From Hyphomicrobiales bacterium (GTDB taxonomy: Bacteria; Pseudomonadota; Alphaproteobacteria; Rhizobiales; Rhizobiaceae), in assembly GCA_900471525.1 (NCBI GenBank), contig UCEZ01000011.1, positions 124,001-188,000 of the forward strand: a stretch of DNA of 64,000 nucleotides. Direction: 5' to 3'. Each line of letters opens with the position of its first letter. The first letter of the stretch is position 1. A model generated the notes under the pieces. The model did no database searches, was not told the DNA's origin, and saw nothing but the letters and a program-made list of their open reading frames with translations. A program made the position numbers and the translations under genes. This document shows, piece by piece, positions 1-10,857 of this stretch.

Positions 1-1
1 C

Positions 2-2125
2 CTGGCCGATACCGTCTTCCACGATCCGGAGATGCGCCCGGTCATCGACATTCTCGGCCGCGTCGCCGTTCCGCAGCCTGCCGTCCTGTTCGACAGTGCA
101 ACGGCGGAAAACCGCGTCACGCGCTATTACGGCGTCAAGACGCTCGATGGTTTCGGCAGTTTTTCGCGTGCCGAACTCGCCGCCGCGTCGGCCGCGATCT
201 CCTATGTCGAGAAGACCCAGTTCGCCGAGCGTCCGCCGCTCGGCGCGCCGGAGCGCGAAAGTGCCGCCTCGACGCTGTTCATCGATCCCGCCACGCGCAC
301 CAATCTCGAACTGGTCAAGACCCAGTCCGGTGACCGTAACGGCACGCTGCTGAGGGCGCTGGACCGGACGGTGACAGGCGGCGGCGCCCGGCTCTTGGCC
401 GAACGTCTCATGTCGCCTCTGACCGATCCGGAGCGGATCAACGCCCGGCTTGATTCCATCACCGCGCTGTCCGATCAGCCGGCATTCTGCAGCGACCTGC
501 GGTCCGCGCTTAAACACGTGCCGGACATGCCGCGCGCATTGTCGCGCCTGTCGCTCGGTCGGGGTGGTCCGCGTGATCTCGGCGCGATTCTTGCAGGTTG
601 CCAGTCCGCGATTGAGGTCGCCGGCTTGCTTGCCCATGGTGATCTCTCGGAGGAGTTGGCGGCGGCGCTGCAAGCGGTGAAGGCTTTGCCTGGCGAAATG
701 GTCCAGCAACTGGCCGGTATCCTCGGCGATGAACTGCCGCTTTTGAAACGCGATGGCGGTTTTCTCCGCGATGGCGCCAGCCCGGAACTTGACGAGATGC
801 GGGCGCTGCGCGATCAGTCCCGCCGGGTGATCGCCGGCCTGCAGTTGGACTATGCCGAGGAAACCGGCGTCAAGTCGCTGAAGATCAAGTACAACAACGT
901 GCTCGGCTATTTCATCGAGGTGACACAGGGCAATGCCGGGCCGATGACCGACGGCCCGGAGGCTCGGGCACGCTTCATCCATCGCCAGACGATGGCCAAC
1001 GCCATGCGGTTTACCACGACGGAACTGGCCGATCTTGAAACGAAGATCGCCAATGCCGCGGATCGGGCGTTGACGATCGAGCTTGAAGCCTTCGACAGGC
1101 TGTCGGCCATGGTCGTCGCGGAAGCGGAAGCGATCAAGGCGGCGGCTCTTGCGCTTGCCGTGGTCGATGTTTCAGCCGGGCTGGCGACGCTTGCCGAGGA
1201 ACAGGCCTATTGCCGCCCGCTGGTCGATCAGTCGAAGATGTTTGCGATCGATGGCGGCCGTCATCCGGTCGTGGAGCAGGCGCTGCGCCGCCAGTCCGGA
1301 GCTGCTTTCGTCGCCAATGCCTGCGATCTGTCGCCGCATGACGGCGAGGGTGACGGCGCGATCTGGCTTCTCACAGGTCCCAACATGGGTGGTAAATCGA
1401 CCTTTCTGCGCCAGAACGCGCTGATCGCCATAATGGCGCAGATGGGCTCGTTCGTGCCGGCAGCCTCAGCCCATATAGGCATCGTCGATCGGCTGTTTTC
1501 CCGCGTCGGCGCGTCCGATGATCTGGCCCGTGGCCGCTCGACCTTCATGGTCGAAATGGTCGAGACGGCCGCGATCCTCAACCAGGCAACCGATCGTTCG
1601 CTCGTCATCCTCGACGAGATCGGCCGGGGCACCGCCACCTTCGATGGCCTGTCGATTGCCTGGGCCTCCGTCGAGCATCTGCATGAGGCAAACCGCTGCC
1701 GCGGCCTCTTTGCCACGCATTTTCATGAATTGACGGTGCTTTCCGAAAAGCTTTTACGTCTGTCGAACGCCACCATGCGGGTCAAGGAATGGCATGGCGA
1801 CGTGATTTTCCTGCACGAAGTCGGCCCCGGCGCGGCTGATCGCTCCTATGGCATCCAGGTCGCGCGGCTGGCCGGCCTTCCGGCCTCCGTCGTCGCGCGG
1901 GCCAAGGACGTGCTGGCGAAACTCGAGGATGCCGACCGGAAAAATCCGGCCAGCCAGCTGATCGACGACCTGCCGCTGTTCCAGGTGGCAATCCGCCGCG
2001 AGGAGCGCGTCAAGGCCGGCCCGTCGAAGGTTGAGGAGGCTTTGAAAGGCCTCAATCCAGATGATATGACGCCGCGCGAGGCCATGGATGCGCTCTATGC
2101 GCTGAAGAAGCAGCTTGCAACTTGA
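2..2125 (+). CDS. mutS: DNA mismatch repair protein MutS (5' end outside window)
   Basis: MutS recognises base mismatches and small loops in newly replicated DNA and recruits MutL. The frame is open from base 2, so the N-terminal mismatch-binding domain lies upstream; about 707 codons are visible against a usual length near 880-900. Visible are the connector and lever/clamp regions and the C-terminal ATPase with Walker [11 protein letters not shown] (about 1375-1404), Walker [17 protein letters not shown] (about 1600-1650) and the HFHEL switch region (about 1720). The protein ends in a normal helix-turn-helix dimerisation tail. About 140 bp separate it from the next gene. Identification is certain; only the missing 5' part limits the entry. 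Confidence 0.97.
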   Translation: MADTVFHDPEMRPVIDILGRVAVPQPAVLFDSATAENRVTRYYGVKTLDGFGSFSRAELAAASAAISYVEKTQFAERPPLGAPERESAASTLFIDPATRTNLELVKTQSGDRNGTLLRALDRTVTGGGARLLAERLMSPLTDPERINARLDSITALSDQPAFCSDLRSALKHVPDMPRALSRLSLGRGGPRDLGAILAGCQSAIEVAGLLAHGDLSEELAAALQAVKALPGEMVQQLAGILGDELPLLKRDGGFLRDGASPELDEMRALRDQSRRVIAGLQLDYAEETGVKSLKIKYNNVLGYFIEVTQGNAGPMTDGPEARARFIHRQTMANAMRFTTTELADLETKIANAADRALTIELEAFDRLSAMVVAEAEAIKAAALALAVVDVSAGLATLAEEQAYCRPLVDQSKMFAIDGGRHPVVEQALRRQSGAAFVANACDLSPHDGEGDGAIWLLTGPNMGGKSTFLRQNALIAIMAQMGSFVPAASAHIGIVDRLFSRVGASDDLARGRSTFMVEMVETAAILNQATDRSLVILDEIGRGTATFDGLSIAWASVEHLHEANRCRGLFATHFHELTVLSEKLLRLSNATMRVKEWHGDVIFLHEVGPGAADRSYGIQVARLAGLPASVVARAKDVLAKLEDADRKNPASQLIDDLPLFQVAIRREERVKAGPSKVEEALKGLNPDDMTPREAMDALYALKKQLAT

Positions 2126-2266
2126 TGGAGCCATAGCCGCGGCCCACAAACGAAGATCTGTTTTGTCTTCGAAAACAATGTAGTTCGTTCATTTCACGCC
2201 CAAATTCATGGTTGAATTTTCCGCCTTTGCCCCTGTAGGTTACGTTTCGGGGAGTTGGGGGCATGA

Positions 2267-3535
2267 ATGATCAGCTGGTACTATAAATTGGGGAAGATGG
2301 AGGCAGGACCGGCTTCTCCGGAAGAGCTTGTGGAACTTGCCGAGGCGGGAACGATCAAGCCAGATACTGAGCTTTGGCATGCCGGAATGAACGGATGGGA
2401 AAAGGCAGCTGAAATTACCGAGCTGGACCTGCCGTTTGCAGAAGCGCCTGTTGAAGATGTTGCCACGGAACGTGATCCGGCGCTCGCCGGTCCCTGGGCA
2501 CGCTTCTGGGCTAGGCTGGTCGACATCTACCTTGTAACGCTCATCCTGGGAGGTGGGGTCGGATTGCTTTCCGCACGGTATCTGCCGTCGTTTTTCCTTA
2601 AGCTGTTCGGGCTGCCCGACGTGCTACTCAATATCATATTTCTTCCGATTGCCGGCTTCGTCCTGGCTGTGATGATGCGTGTAACGGGTACCACGGTCGG
2701 CAAGGCCATCGTCGGCATCAAGGTCCAGAGCATCTCCGGCGCAAATACGTTTCTTTTTTATCTGAAGCGCGAATTCAAGGTGTGGATATTCGGCCTGTGC
2801 GGCGGGGTTCCGCTCGCCAACCTCATCACTCTGATCAACCAGCGCCAGCACGTCGCCAAGAACGGATCGGCTGGATACGACAAGGGCGTCGCAGTCGTGA
2901 CAAGCAAAAGCTCGCCGGCGCGGTGTGCATTTGCTGCTGTTGTCGTGGCAAGCGCTCTGTCGTTCGTCTGGTATCTCGGCGCGATGGATAAGATGGCTGC
3001 CGCAGACGTCAGGCTCACTCAGGATTGGACCAATCCGGCGACCGGCAAGGCAACGAATTTTTCGAAGGCCTGGACTTTCGAGGACTTGAAAGCTGAAGTC
3101 GGCAACGCCTATTACTTTGCCGCGGACCAACTCATGGCCGAGATGGTGTTCGGATACGAACCCATGGATGAGGATGACGTCGATCCGGTCGCATATGGGG
3201 AAGCGCTTCAGGAGGCGATCTCAGACGATTTGCTTGTCAACTCGGAATGGAAACCCGTCGAAGTCAACGGCTTCAGTGCGGCGCGCGCTACGGCTGTCCA
3301 CAAATCAGCGGCGGATACGAATGTCGAGATTACAGTGGCTATCGTTGGCAGAAGTGCGTGGCGTGTCCTCCTTTTTGTCAGGGGCAGGCCATCGGAACAA
3401 TTTCGAGAGGGTAGGAGCGCCATGCAATCGCTCTTCTCGACGGTAAGGGACATCAATGTTCCAACAAATATGCCCTGCGAGGAAGAGAACTGCGTCTCAT
3501 CCCTTTCCTTTGATGTTCCGCGAACGGCATTCTGA
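2267..3535 (+). CDS. GYF-domain / RDD-family membrane protein
   Basis: Uncharacterised 422-residue membrane protein. Residues 1-55 form a GYF_2 (DUF4339)-type domain (WYYKLGKMEAGPAS...ELWHAGMNGWEKA), which in other proteins packs against proline-rich partners. Residues about 75-200 are an RDD-type membrane domain with several hydrophobic segments. A further hydrophobic segment near 225-243 precedes a C-terminal soluble domain of about 180 residues that I do not recognise and that is probably outside the cytoplasmic membrane. The chosen ATG follows a G-rich stretch (ggggagttggggg) that can act as ribosome-binding site. It sits alone between mutS and glnD and looks like an insertion into that pair. 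The function is unknown. Confidence 0.8.
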   Translation: MISWYYKLGKMEAGPASPEELVELAEAGTIKPDTELWHAGMNGWEKAAEITELDLPFAEAPVEDVATERDPALAGPWARFWARLVDIYLVTLILGGGVGLLSARYLPSFFLKLFGLPDVLLNIIFLPIAGFVLAVMMRVTGTTVGKAIVGIKVQSISGANTFLFYLKREFKVWIFGLCGGVPLANLITLINQRQHVAKNGSAGYDKGVAVVTSKSSPARCAFAAVVVASALSFVWYLGAMDKMAAADVRLTQDWTNPATGKATNFSKAWTFEDLKAEVGNAYYFAADQLMAEMVFGYEPMDEDDVDPVAYGEALQEAISDDLLVNSEWKPVEVNGFSAARATAVHKSAADTNVEITVAIVGRSAWRVLLFVRGRPSEQFREGRSAMQSLFSTVRDINVPTNMPCEEENCVSSLSFDVPRTAF

Positions 3536-3784
3536 GCGATCGAGGCCCCTTCACATTGTCGGCACCAGGAATTACATGTGCCGCGCTTGGAATCGCCTCA
3601 AATGTCATGCAAGGCGCATGTGAGGAAGGATAAATCCAAGGGGAGCGTAAACGCCAGGCCCTGCAGAAACGACTTGGCAATTCTTGACCGCTACAGTCCT
3701 GTCCATCCTCGGACAAAAGGTCTATAGCGCATGCACACACTGCGGCTCGCAGAGCCCGCCGGACAGGAAGACGGTCGGCAGTTG

Positions 3785-6631
3785 ATGACCATACATGAAA
3801 CGTCATTTCCCGACATTCTGAATGTCGCAGCGCTCAGGGCCAAGTGCAGCTTTATCGCTTCGGCACATGCGGAACATCGCGACCTGATGCGCCAGGCGCT
3901 GCTTTCCGCCTTCAAGCAGGCCAATCTGGACGGCCGCGAAAACGCGCGTCAACTTCTGTTGCAGGATGGCAGCGGTCTCAAATGCGCCGAGCGGATTTCA
4001 TGGCTGCAGGACCAGCTGATCACCGTGCTGCACGATTTCGTCCTGAACGAGGTTTTCAACGCCGCCAATGCACAGCCCTGGACGCGTATCGCCGTTACGG
4101 CCGTCGGCGGCTATGGCCGCGGTACCCTGGCGCCTGGCTCCGACATCGACCTTCTGTTTCTGTTGCCGGTGAAAAAGGCGGTCTGGGCTGAGCCGGCCAT
4201 CGAATTCATGCTCTATATCCTGTGGGATCTCGGTTTCAAGGTCGGCCATGCCACCCGCACCATCGACGAGTGCATTCGGCTGTCGCGCGGTGACATGACG
4301 ATCCGCACCGCGATCCTCGAAACGCGCTACATCTGCGGCTCGATGGAACTGGCCGACGAACTCGAGACCCGCTTCGACGCGGAAATCGTCAAGAACACCG
4401 GCCCTGATTTCATCGCTGCCAAGCTTGCCGAGCGCGACGAGCGCCACCGCAAGGCCGGTGACACGCGTTATCTGGTCGAGCCGAACGTCAAGGAAGGCAA
4501 GGGCGGCCTGCGCGACATCCACACTCTGTTCTGGATCGCCAAATATTTCTACCGGGTCAAGGATTCGGCCGACCTCATCAAGCTCGGCGTGCTGTCGCGA
4601 CAGGAATACCAGCTCTTCCAGAAAGCCGACGATTTTCTCTGGGCGGTCCGCTGCCACATGCACTTCCTCACCGGCAAGGCGGAAGAGCGGCTCTCCTTCG
4701 ACATCCAGCGCGAGATCGCCGAAAGCCTCGGTTATCACGACCATCCGGGCATGACGGCCGTCGAGCGCTTCATGAAGCACTATTTCCTGGTCGCCAAGAA
4801 TGTCGGCGATCTCACCCGCATCTTCTGCGCGGCGCTCGAGGACCAGCAGGCCAAGCAGCTTCCGGGGTTCACCGCGGCTCTCAGCCGTTTTACCCACCGC
4901 ATCCGCAAGATCGCCGGTACGCTGGAATTCGTCGATGATGGAGGCCGCATCGCGCTTGCAAGCCCTGATATCTTCAAGCGCGATCCGGTAAATCTGATCC
5001 GCATCTTCCACGTCGCCGACATCAACGGGCTGGAGTTCCACCCGGCCGCCCTGAAGCTAGTGACCCGGTCGCTCGGCCTGATCACCCAGGCCGTGCGCGA
5101 CAATGAAGAAGCCAACCGCCTCTTCATGTCGATGCTGACCTCGCGCCGCGATCCGGAACTGATCCTGCGCCGGATGAACGAGGCCGGCGTGCTCGGGCGG
5201 TTCATCCCGGAATTCGGCAAGATCGTCTCGCTGATGCAGTTCAATATGTATCATCACTATACGGTGGACGAGCATCTGTTGCGTGCCGTCGATGTGCTTT
5301 CGAGGATCGACCAGGGCCGCGACGAGGAACTGCATCCTCTGGCCGTCAAGCTGATGCCGGGTATCGAGGATCGCACCGCGCTGTTCGTCGCCGTACTCTT
5401 GCACGATGTCGCCAAGGGTCGCCCGGAGGATCATTCGACAGCCGGCGCCAAGGTCGCCCGAAAGCTCTGCCCGCGTTTCGGCATGACGCCAAAGCAGACG
5501 GAAACGGTGGCATGGCTGATCGAGGAACATCTGACCATGTCGATGGTCGCGCAGACGCGCGATCTCAACGACCGCAAGACGATCATCGATTTCAGCGAAA
5601 GGGTGCAGTCGCTCGATCGACTGAAGATGCTGCTCGTGCTGACGATCGCCGATATCCGCGCCGTCGGTCCCGGTGTCTGGAACGGCTGGAAGGGCCAGCT
5701 TTTGCGCACGCTCTATTACGAGACCGAATTGCTTTTGTCCGGCGGCTTTTCGGACCTGCCGCGCAAGGAGCGAGCAGCGCATGCGGCCGACGTGCTCTTC
5801 AATGCGCTGTCGGACTGGAGTCAGAAAGACCGCAAGACCTATACCAAGCTGCACTACCAGCCCTATCTGTTGTCGGTCCCGCTGGAGGACCAATTGCGCC
5901 ACGCCAAGTTCATCCGCGATGCTGACAAGGCCGGCCGGGCGCTGGCGACGATGGTACGCACGCACCAATTCCACGCCATCACCGAAATCACCGTGCTGTC
6001 GCCGGACCATCCGCGCCTGCTCGCTGTGATCGCCGGCGCCTGCGCGGCCGCTGGCGCCAATATTGTCGATGCGCAGATCTTCACGACGTCCGACGGCCGT
6101 GCGCTCGATACGATCCTGGTCAACCGTGAGTTCCCGGACGATAACGACGAGATGCGCCGGGCCGCCAGCATCGGCAAGATGATCGAGGATGTGTTGTCGG
6201 GCAAAAAGCGCCTGCCGGAAGTGATCGCCAGCCGTACGAAGCACCGCAAGCGCAACAAGGCCTTCACGGTGCCACCGGCCGTCACCATCAGCAACAGCCT
6301 CTCCAACAAGTTCACCGTCATCGAGGTGGAATGCCTCGACCGCACAGGCCTGTTGTCGGAGATCACGGCTGTGTTGTCCGATCTCTCGCTCGACATCGCC
6401 TCGGCGCACATCACCACCTTCGGTGAGAAGGTCATCGATACCTTTTATGTAACCGATCTTGTCGGCCAAAAGATCATCAATGAGAGCCGCCACAGCAATA
6501 TCGTCGCTCGCCTGAAGGCTGTCATGTCGGATGAGGCCGACGAGATGCGCGACCGTATGCCCTCCGGCATGATTGCGCCGCAGAATACGCGGTCAGTTAC
6601 TGGCGCGAAGAAGGCCAAGGCAGAATCATGA
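3785..6631 (+). CDS. glnD: Bifunctional PII uridylyltransferase / uridylyl-removing enzyme GlnD
   Basis: GlnD adds or removes UMP on PII proteins according to glutamine level and so sets glutamine synthetase activity and Ntr transcription. The 948-residue protein has the family order: nucleotidyltransferase domain with [19 protein letters not shown] (residues about 108-127), a PII-UTase helical region, an HD domain with LLHDVAKG (about 537) for deuridylylation, and two C-terminal ACT domains (about 730-810 and 842-920) that sense glutamine. An in-frame ATG exists 54 bases upstream (3731), but homologues start near [12 protein letters not shown], so 3785 is preferred. The stop overlaps the murJ start by 4 bases (ATGA), which implies translational coupling. 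Confidence 0.97.
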   Translation: MTIHETSFPDILNVAALRAKCSFIASAHAEHRDLMRQALLSAFKQANLDGRENARQLLLQDGSGLKCAERISWLQDQLITVLHDFVLNEVFNAANAQPWTRIAVTAVGGYGRGTLAPGSDIDLLFLLPVKKAVWAEPAIEFMLYILWDLGFKVGHATRTIDECIRLSRGDMTIRTAILETRYICGSMELADELETRFDAEIVKNTGPDFIAAKLAERDERHRKAGDTRYLVEPNVKEGKGGLRDIHTLFWIAKYFYRVKDSADLIKLGVLSRQEYQLFQKADDFLWAVRCHMHFLTGKAEERLSFDIQREIAESLGYHDHPGMTAVERFMKHYFLVAKNVGDLTRIFCAALEDQQAKQLPGFTAALSRFTHRIRKIAGTLEFVDDGGRIALASPDIFKRDPVNLIRIFHVADINGLEFHPAALKLVTRSLGLITQAVRDNEEANRLFMSMLTSRRDPELILRRMNEAGVLGRFIPEFGKIVSLMQFNMYHHYTVDEHLLRAVDVLSRIDQGRDEELHPLAVKLMPGIEDRTALFVAVLLHDVAKGRPEDHSTAGAKVARKLCPRFGMTPKQTETVAWLIEEHLTMSMVAQTRDLNDRKTIIDFSERVQSLDRLKMLLVLTIADIRAVGPGVWNGWKGQLLRTLYYETELLLSGGFSDLPRKERAAHAADVLFNALSDWSQKDRKTYTKLHYQPYLLSVPLEDQLRHAKFIRDADKAGRALATMVRTHQFHAITEITVLSPDHPRLLAVIAGACAAAGANIVDAQIFTTSDGRALDTILVNREFPDDNDEMRRAASIGKMIEDVLSGKKRLPEVIASRTKHRKRNKAFTVPPAVTISNSLSNKFTVIEVECLDRTGLLSEITAVLSDLSLDIASAHITTFGEKVIDTFYVTDLVGQKIINESRHSNIVARLKAVMSDEADEMRDRMPSGMIAPQNTRSVTGAKKAKAES

Positions 6632-8220
6632 GCCTCGTCAAGAAATTCATGACCGTGGGCGGTGCCACGCTCGGCAGCCGCATCTTCGGCTTTGCCCGCG
6701 AAACGCTGATGGCGGCAGCGCTCGGCACCGGCCCGATGGCCGACGTGTTCTACGCCGCCTTCCGATTTCCCAATCTTTTCCGCCGCCTCTTTGCCGAAGG
6801 CGCCTTCAATGCCGCTTTCGTGCCGCTCTTTTCCAAGGAAATCGAGGCGAACGGCACCGATGGCGCCAAGCGCTTTTCCGAGGAAGTCTTCGGTGTGCTC
6901 TTCACGGTGCTGCTGCTGATCACGATCGTGATGGAATTCTCGATGCCGCTTTTGGTGCGCTTCGTCATCGCGCCGGGTTTTGCCGATGATCCGGAGAAGT
7001 CCGCGATTACGGTGCGCATGGCCGCGGTGATGTTCCCCTACCTCATGTGCATGTCGCTGACAGCGATGATGAGCGGCATGCTGAACTCGCTGCATCACTT
7101 CTTCGCCGCCGCCGTCGCCCCGATTTTCCTCAATGTCGTGATGATCGGTGCTTTGTTTTACGCGCTCTATACCGGCGCCGATCCGCTCGCTACCGCCTGG
7201 TATCTGTCCTGGGGCGTGCTGGCCGCCGGCATCCTGCAGCTTGCCGTGGTGTATCTCGGTGTCATCCATGCGGGCATGAGCATCGGCCTCAGGTTTCCGC
7301 GTTTCACGCCCAACGTCAAACGGCTGCTGATCCTGGCGGTGCCTGCAGCGATCACCGGCGGCATCACGCAGATCAACCAGTTGATCGGCCAAGCGATCGC
7401 CTCGGCCCAGGATGGCGCGATCGCCGCCCTGCAATATGCCGACCGCATCTACCAGTTGCCGCTGGGTGTCGTCGGCATCGCCGTCGGCGTGGTGCTTCTG
7501 CCGGAATTGTCGCGAGCACTGAAGGGCGGCAATTTGCGTGAAGCCGGAAACCTACAGAACCGGTCGATCGAATTCGTGCTGTTCCTGACCATCCCCGCTG
7601 CCTTCGCGCTCTGGATTCTCTCCGACGAGATCATTCGCGTGCTGTACGAGCGCGGCGCCTTCCACGCACAGAACACCGCCGTCGTCGGATCGATCCTCGC
7701 CATCTACGGCATCGGCCTGCCGGCCTTCGTGCTGATCAAGGCGCTGCAGCCGGGTTTCTATGCCCGCGAGGATACGAAGACGCCGATGCGCTTTTCGGCC
7801 GTCGCCGTCGGCGTCAACTGTGCCCTTGCGCTGACGTTGTTCCCCCGTCTTGGGGCCCCGGGTATCGCAGTTGCAGAAGCCACGGCCGGCTGGATCAGCA
7901 CGGTCCTTCTTTTCGTCACGCTGCTGCGCCGCGGTCATCTCACCTGGGAATGGGCGCTCTTGCGCCGAACCGCTCTTCTCATCGTTGCGGCGGCGATCAT
8001 GGGCGGGGTTCTCTTTTACCTCCGCGACGTCTTTGCAGCCTCGCTTGCCTCAGGTTCGCCGCTGCTGACCAAATTGGGGGCGCTCGGGCTTCTGATCGGC
8101 GTCTCGATGGTCGTTTATTTCGCCGTCGCTTTCCTGATCGGCGGCGCCGATCTCGGCATGATCCGGCGCAACATGAAGCGCAAGGCCGCCACCAAGCCCG
8201 CGCCACCAACCGATCTCTAA
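6628..8220 (+). CDS. murJ: Lipid II flippase MurJ (MviN)
   Basis: MurJ moves the peptidoglycan precursor lipid II across the cytoplasmic membrane. The 530-residue protein is almost wholly hydrophobic with about 14 predicted membrane segments and carries family signatures near the N-terminus ([20 protein letters not shown], then the [14 protein letters not shown] region). Length is normal for the MviN family. The ATG overlaps the glnD stop, so the two are probably cotranscribed, an arrangement known in rhizobia. The gene ends 13 bp from the convergent M15 peptidase gene. A charged C-terminal tail ([12 protein letters not shown]) is probably cytoplasmic. Confidence 0.96.
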   Translation: MSLVKKFMTVGGATLGSRIFGFARETLMAAALGTGPMADVFYAAFRFPNLFRRLFAEGAFNAAFVPLFSKEIEANGTDGAKRFSEEVFGVLFTVLLLITIVMEFSMPLLVRFVIAPGFADDPEKSAITVRMAAVMFPYLMCMSLTAMMSGMLNSLHHFFAAAVAPIFLNVVMIGALFYALYTGADPLATAWYLSWGVLAAGILQLAVVYLGVIHAGMSIGLRFPRFTPNVKRLLILAVPAAITGGITQINQLIGQAIASAQDGAIAALQYADRIYQLPLGVVGIAVGVVLLPELSRALKGGNLREAGNLQNRSIEFVLFLTIPAAFALWILSDEIIRVLYERGAFHAQNTAVVGSILAIYGIGLPAFVLIKALQPGFYAREDTKTPMRFSAVAVGVNCALALTLFPRLGAPGIAVAEATAGWISTVLLFVTLLRRGHLTWEWALLRRTALLIVAAAIMGGVLFYLRDVFAASLASGSPLLTKLGALGLLIGVSMVVYFAVAFLIGGADLGMIRRNMKRKAATKPAPPTDL

Positions 8221-8233
8221 GGCAGGGCGCGGG

Positions 8234-8716
8234 TCAAACGCGCCTTGCCGATCGGCGCTTGGCGCTGAGGATGCCGCCGCGCGATCTTCCGCAATGAACC
8301 CATTGGCGCCTTGGGCCGGTATCGACATGAACGATGCCATTGCAGTAGCGGCCGATGCCGCCAATGCCCGGTGCCGAGCGTGCCGCAGCGAGTATCCTGC
8401 TTTCCGACACGCCGGGCACGCGAATATCTGCCGCCTGGCACGTTCTGTGCAGTGAGCCCCTCCGACTGGCGTGGGGGCGATGGCCCGACGTCACCAGCGG
8501 GCGGCGTCCGGTCTTGGCCGCGATGTGAGCCAATATGCCCTGCAGTCGCGGTGAAAAGCAGCTCGCCCTGACGGAGACGGTCTGGAGGGAATAGGCCAGG
8601 GTCACGCTGTGGCTGGGAAGTTTAACCTTGCGTCGCTTGCCATCTCTGGCTTCGCCGGTGGCGCAAAAAGACAAGGTCAGAAGACAGGCAAGAGCAATCG
8701 AGAAAACGTTACGCAT
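8234..8716 (-). CDS. Secreted M15-type peptidase (D-Ala-D-Ala carboxypeptidase-like)
   Basis: A 160-residue protein with an N-terminal signal peptide (MRNVFSIALACLLTLSFCATGEA, cleavage probably after GEA) followed by a small peptidase M15A/YcbK-like domain. The zinc ligand pattern is visible: SGHRP..., then HRTCQAADIRVPG with a His and Asp, then HVDTG near the C-terminus. Related proteins trim peptidoglycan stem peptides or act as L,D/D,D-peptidases in the periplasm. The start at 8716 is chosen because it opens the signal peptide and is preceded by GGGGG on the minus strand; a longer upstream frame lacks support. The C-terminus is rich in Arg and Ser. Exact substrate is unknown. Confidence 0.78.
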   Translation of the reverse strand: MRNVFSIALACLLTLSFCATGEARDGKRRKVKLPSHSVTLAYSLQTVSVRASCFSPRLQGILAHIAAKTGRRPLVTSGHRPHASRRGSLHRTCQAADIRVPGVSESRILAAARSAPGIGGIGRYCNGIVHVDTGPRRQWVHCGRSRGGILSAKRRSARRV

Positions 8717-8920
8717 TGCAATCCCCCTTGGCAAATGCCCTGCGGCAAGTTCGGTGTTGGATGCGGGCATATGCAAACGTCGACGCGCGTCAGGCGTCGT
8801 GAGAAACACTGGTAATTGTGCGAGACTCCGGTCGAGAATGCCGGAGCCGCTGGCGGATTGGTAATTTCAACCAAAATAAAGCAAAATTGTGAAAGACTAT
8901 GCCCATACTTCAAAAGGAGT

Positions 8921-8938
8921 ATGGCTGTCGACAGCCAT
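8921..8938. repeat. Perfect 18-bp palindrome
   Basis: The sequence ATGGCTGTCGACAGCCAT is its own reverse complement and is followed by TTTTG. It could be a protein-binding site or a weak terminator hairpin. Its left arm also pairs with CCATACT just upstream (about 8904-8910), so two mutually exclusive hairpins can form. No function can be assigned. Confidence 0.7.
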
Positions 8939-9072
8939 TTTGTATTAAAGGAAATCATAAAATAGAGTAAAAAATTCCAAATTTGATAAAAGGAATCACA
9001 CTCTTGGCGAGTGCCGTCCTACCCGGGAAGGCGCGCTTTCACGGATGATCGGCAGGGGTCGGCTGCGGCGAT

Positions 9073-9171
9073 ATGCAAAACACCTGGTGGCGCCTCTTGA
9101 TCGTCGGGGCGGCTGTGTGCATAAGCCCGCCAACAGCAACAAGAGGCCGGGCCCTCCACAAGCCCGAATGA
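9073..9171 (+). CDS. Candidate trpS leader peptide with tandem Trp codons
   Basis: A 32-codon ORF starting [15 protein letters not shown] has two consecutive Trp codons (9085-9090). Its stop codon TGA (9169-9171) lies inside the likely trpS ribosome-binding site (TGAGGA) 7 bases before the trpS start. The DNA can fold: GCCTCTTG (9092-9099) with CAAGAGGC (9140-9147), GGCGG (9108-9112) with CCGCC (9127-9131), and CGGGC (9148-9152) with GCCCG (9162-9166). CCTC in the last loop can also pair with the GAGG of the trpS site. There is no run of T, so control would be translational rather than by a classical terminator. Its own ribosome-binding site is weak (gcaggggtcgg, somewhat distant). The ORF and its role are inference. 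Confidence 0.4.
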   Translation: MQNTWWRLLIVGAAVCISPPTATRGRALHKPE

Positions 9172-9178
9172 GGACACG

Positions 9179-10246
9179 ATGTCAGACTTCAAGCCGCTCG
9201 TTTTTTCCGGCGTCCAGCCCACCGGCAATCTCCATCTCGGCAACTATCTCGGCGCAATCCGCAAGTTCGTGGCGCTGCAGGAAAACAACGATTGCATCTA
9301 TTGCGTCGTCGATCTGCACGCGATCACCGCGCAGCTGGTGCATGATGACATGCCGGGACAGATACGCTCGATCGCCGCCGCCTTCATCGCCTCGGGCATC
9401 GACGCCAAGAAGCACATCGTCTTCAACCAGTCGGCCGTGCCGCAGCATGCCGAGCTTGCCTGGATCTTCAATTGCGTCGCCCGCATCGGCTGGATGGAAC
9501 GCATGACCCAGTTCAAGGACAAGTCCGGCGGCAAGAATGCCGAGCAGATGTCGCTTGGCCTGCTTGCCTATCCGAGCCTGATGGCCGCCGATATCCTCGT
9601 CTACCGTGCCACCCATGTGCCTGTCGGCGACGACCAGAAGCAGCATCTCGAGCTCGCCCGCGACATCGCCCAGAAGTTCAATATCGATTTCGGCGACCAT
9701 ATCCGTCGGACCGACTATGGTATCGACATCAAGGTCGGTGAAGAGCCGGTTCATGCCTATTTCCCGATGGTCGAGCCCCTGATCGGCGGTCCGGCCCCGC
9801 GCGTGATGTCCCTGCGCGACGGCACCAAGAAGATGTCGAAGTCGGACGCGTCGGATCTGTCGCGCATCAACCTGATGGATGATGCCGACACGATCTCCAA
9901 GAAGATCCGCAAGGCCAAGACCGATCCGGATGCCTTGCCGGGCGAGGTCGATGGCCTCAAGGCCCGTCCGGAGGCCGACAACCTCGTTGGCATCTATGCG
10001 GCGCTGTCCGATAAGACCAAGCAGGAAGTTCTCGGCGAATTCGGCGGCCAGCAGTTCTCCGTCTTCAAGCCGGCTCTGGTCGATTTGGCGGTGACGGTTC
10101 TCGCGCCGATCTCCGGCGAAATGCGCCGCCTGATGGACGACACGACGCATATCGACGGCATCTTGCGCGATGGCGGAGAGCGGGCGCGGGTGCGGGCGGA
10201 AGTGACGATGAAGCAGGTCCGCGAGATCGTCGGCTTTTTGCAATAA
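9179..10246 (+). CDS. trpS: Tryptophanyl-tRNA synthetase
   Basis: TrpS charges tRNA-Trp in the cytoplasm. The 355-residue class I synthetase has the HIGH-type motif as [11 protein letters not shown] (residues about 16-26) and the KMSKS loop as [10 protein letters not shown] (about 217-226), plus the Rossmann-fold region VDLHAIT. Length is normal for the bacterial enzyme. The start is preceded by TGAGGA at good spacing and overlaps the end of the leader ORF described above. The gene stands between murJ and a UspA gene in plus orientation. Confidence 0.97.
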   Translation: MSDFKPLVFSGVQPTGNLHLGNYLGAIRKFVALQENNDCIYCVVDLHAITAQLVHDDMPGQIRSIAAAFIASGIDAKKHIVFNQSAVPQHAELAWIFNCVARIGWMERMTQFKDKSGGKNAEQMSLGLLAYPSLMAADILVYRATHVPVGDDQKQHLELARDIAQKFNIDFGDHIRRTDYGIDIKVGEEPVHAYFPMVEPLIGGPAPRVMSLRDGTKKMSKSDASDLSRINLMDDADTISKKIRKAKTDPDALPGEVDGLKARPEADNLVGIYAALSDKTKQEVLGEFGGQQFSVFKPALVDLAVTVLAPISGEMRRLMDDTTHIDGILRDGGERARVRAEVTMKQVREIVGFLQ

Positions 10247-10299
10247 TTAGCCGCAAATGAGTCCTTGCAGCCAAAAATATCGGGTGTAAGAGTCCCGCC

Positions 10300-10791
10300 A
10301 TGGTTTCAACACGACTCTCAAGAATGGAAGGTCACCGCCGCAAATTCATGGCGGTGATCGACGATACGCCGGAATGCGGCCGTGCCGTTCATTATGCCGG
10401 CATGCGAGCGAAGAATTCCAATGGCGGTCTTGTTCTGCTCTACGTCATCGCCGACGCCGACTTCCAGCAATGGCTGGGTGTCGAGGGCATCATGCGGGCG
10501 GAAGCGCGTGCCGAGGCCGAGGCGACGCTGGCCAAGATCGCTCAAACGGTGCGCGAGACGATCGGCATCGAGCCGGAAATGGTCATCCGCGAAGGTGGCG
10601 CTACCGAGCAGATCTACAGCCTGATCGAGGAAGACCGGGATATTGCTATCCTGGTGCTTGCCGCCGGCTCCGCCAAGGATGGGCCGGGTCCGCTGGTATC
10701 CTCGATCGCCGGCAAGACCGCCGCGTTCCCCATTCCCGTGACGGTCATCCCGGACCTTCTGACGGATGAGGAAATCGACGCGCTGAGCTAA
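10300..10791 (+). CDS. Universal stress protein (UspA family)
   Basis: A 163-residue single Usp domain protein. The N-terminal strand FMAVIDDTPECGRAVHYA resembles the usual nucleotide-binding start, followed by VLLYVIADADFQQW, and the C-terminal part has a Usp-like glycine/serine stretch (AAGSAKDGPGPLVSSIAGKTA) where ATP-binding members carry the GxxGx9GS signature. Such proteins are stress-induced and often modulate other proteins; the partner is unknown. A second in-frame ATG at 10324 is possible. It is probably transcribed with or just after trpS (53-bp gap). Confidence 0.85.
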   Translation: MVSTRLSRMEGHRRKFMAVIDDTPECGRAVHYAGMRAKNSNGGLVLLYVIADADFQQWLGVEGIMRAEARAEAEATLAKIAQTVRETIGIEPEMVIREGGATEQIYSLIEEDRDIAILVLAAGSAKDGPGPLVSSIAGKTAAFPIPVTVIPDLLTDEEIDALS

Positions 10792-10857
10792 GTCTGGGAC
10801 TGATGGCAGCATCAGTGGATTTCATTCTGCGCCGGTCGAAACGCTTGCTCGCACATC

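Larger units (their letters stand above)
8717..9178 (+). other. 462-bp divergent intergenic region before trpS
   Basis: This gap lies between the divergent peptidase and trpS genes and must hold both promoters. Its middle (about 8860-9000) is conspicuously AT-rich compared with the flanks. It contains a perfect 18-bp palindrome (8921-8938), an overlapping hairpin (arms CCATACT / AGTATGG) that competes with it, and near its right end a 32-codon ORF with tandem Trp codons described separately. I could not place -35/-10 boxes with confidence. Confidence 0.6.

Noticed and set aside
5057-6493. Long open frame on the minus strand inside glnD (about 478 codons)
   Set aside because: It lies fully antisense to a gene with all GlnD motifs, and its translation is rich in Arg/His/Asp without any recognisable domain. 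High-GC codon structure produces such frames.
10797-10816. Hairpin ACTGATG/CATCAGT after the UspA gene as a terminator
   Set aside because: The stem is short and there is no run of T after it; support is too weak.
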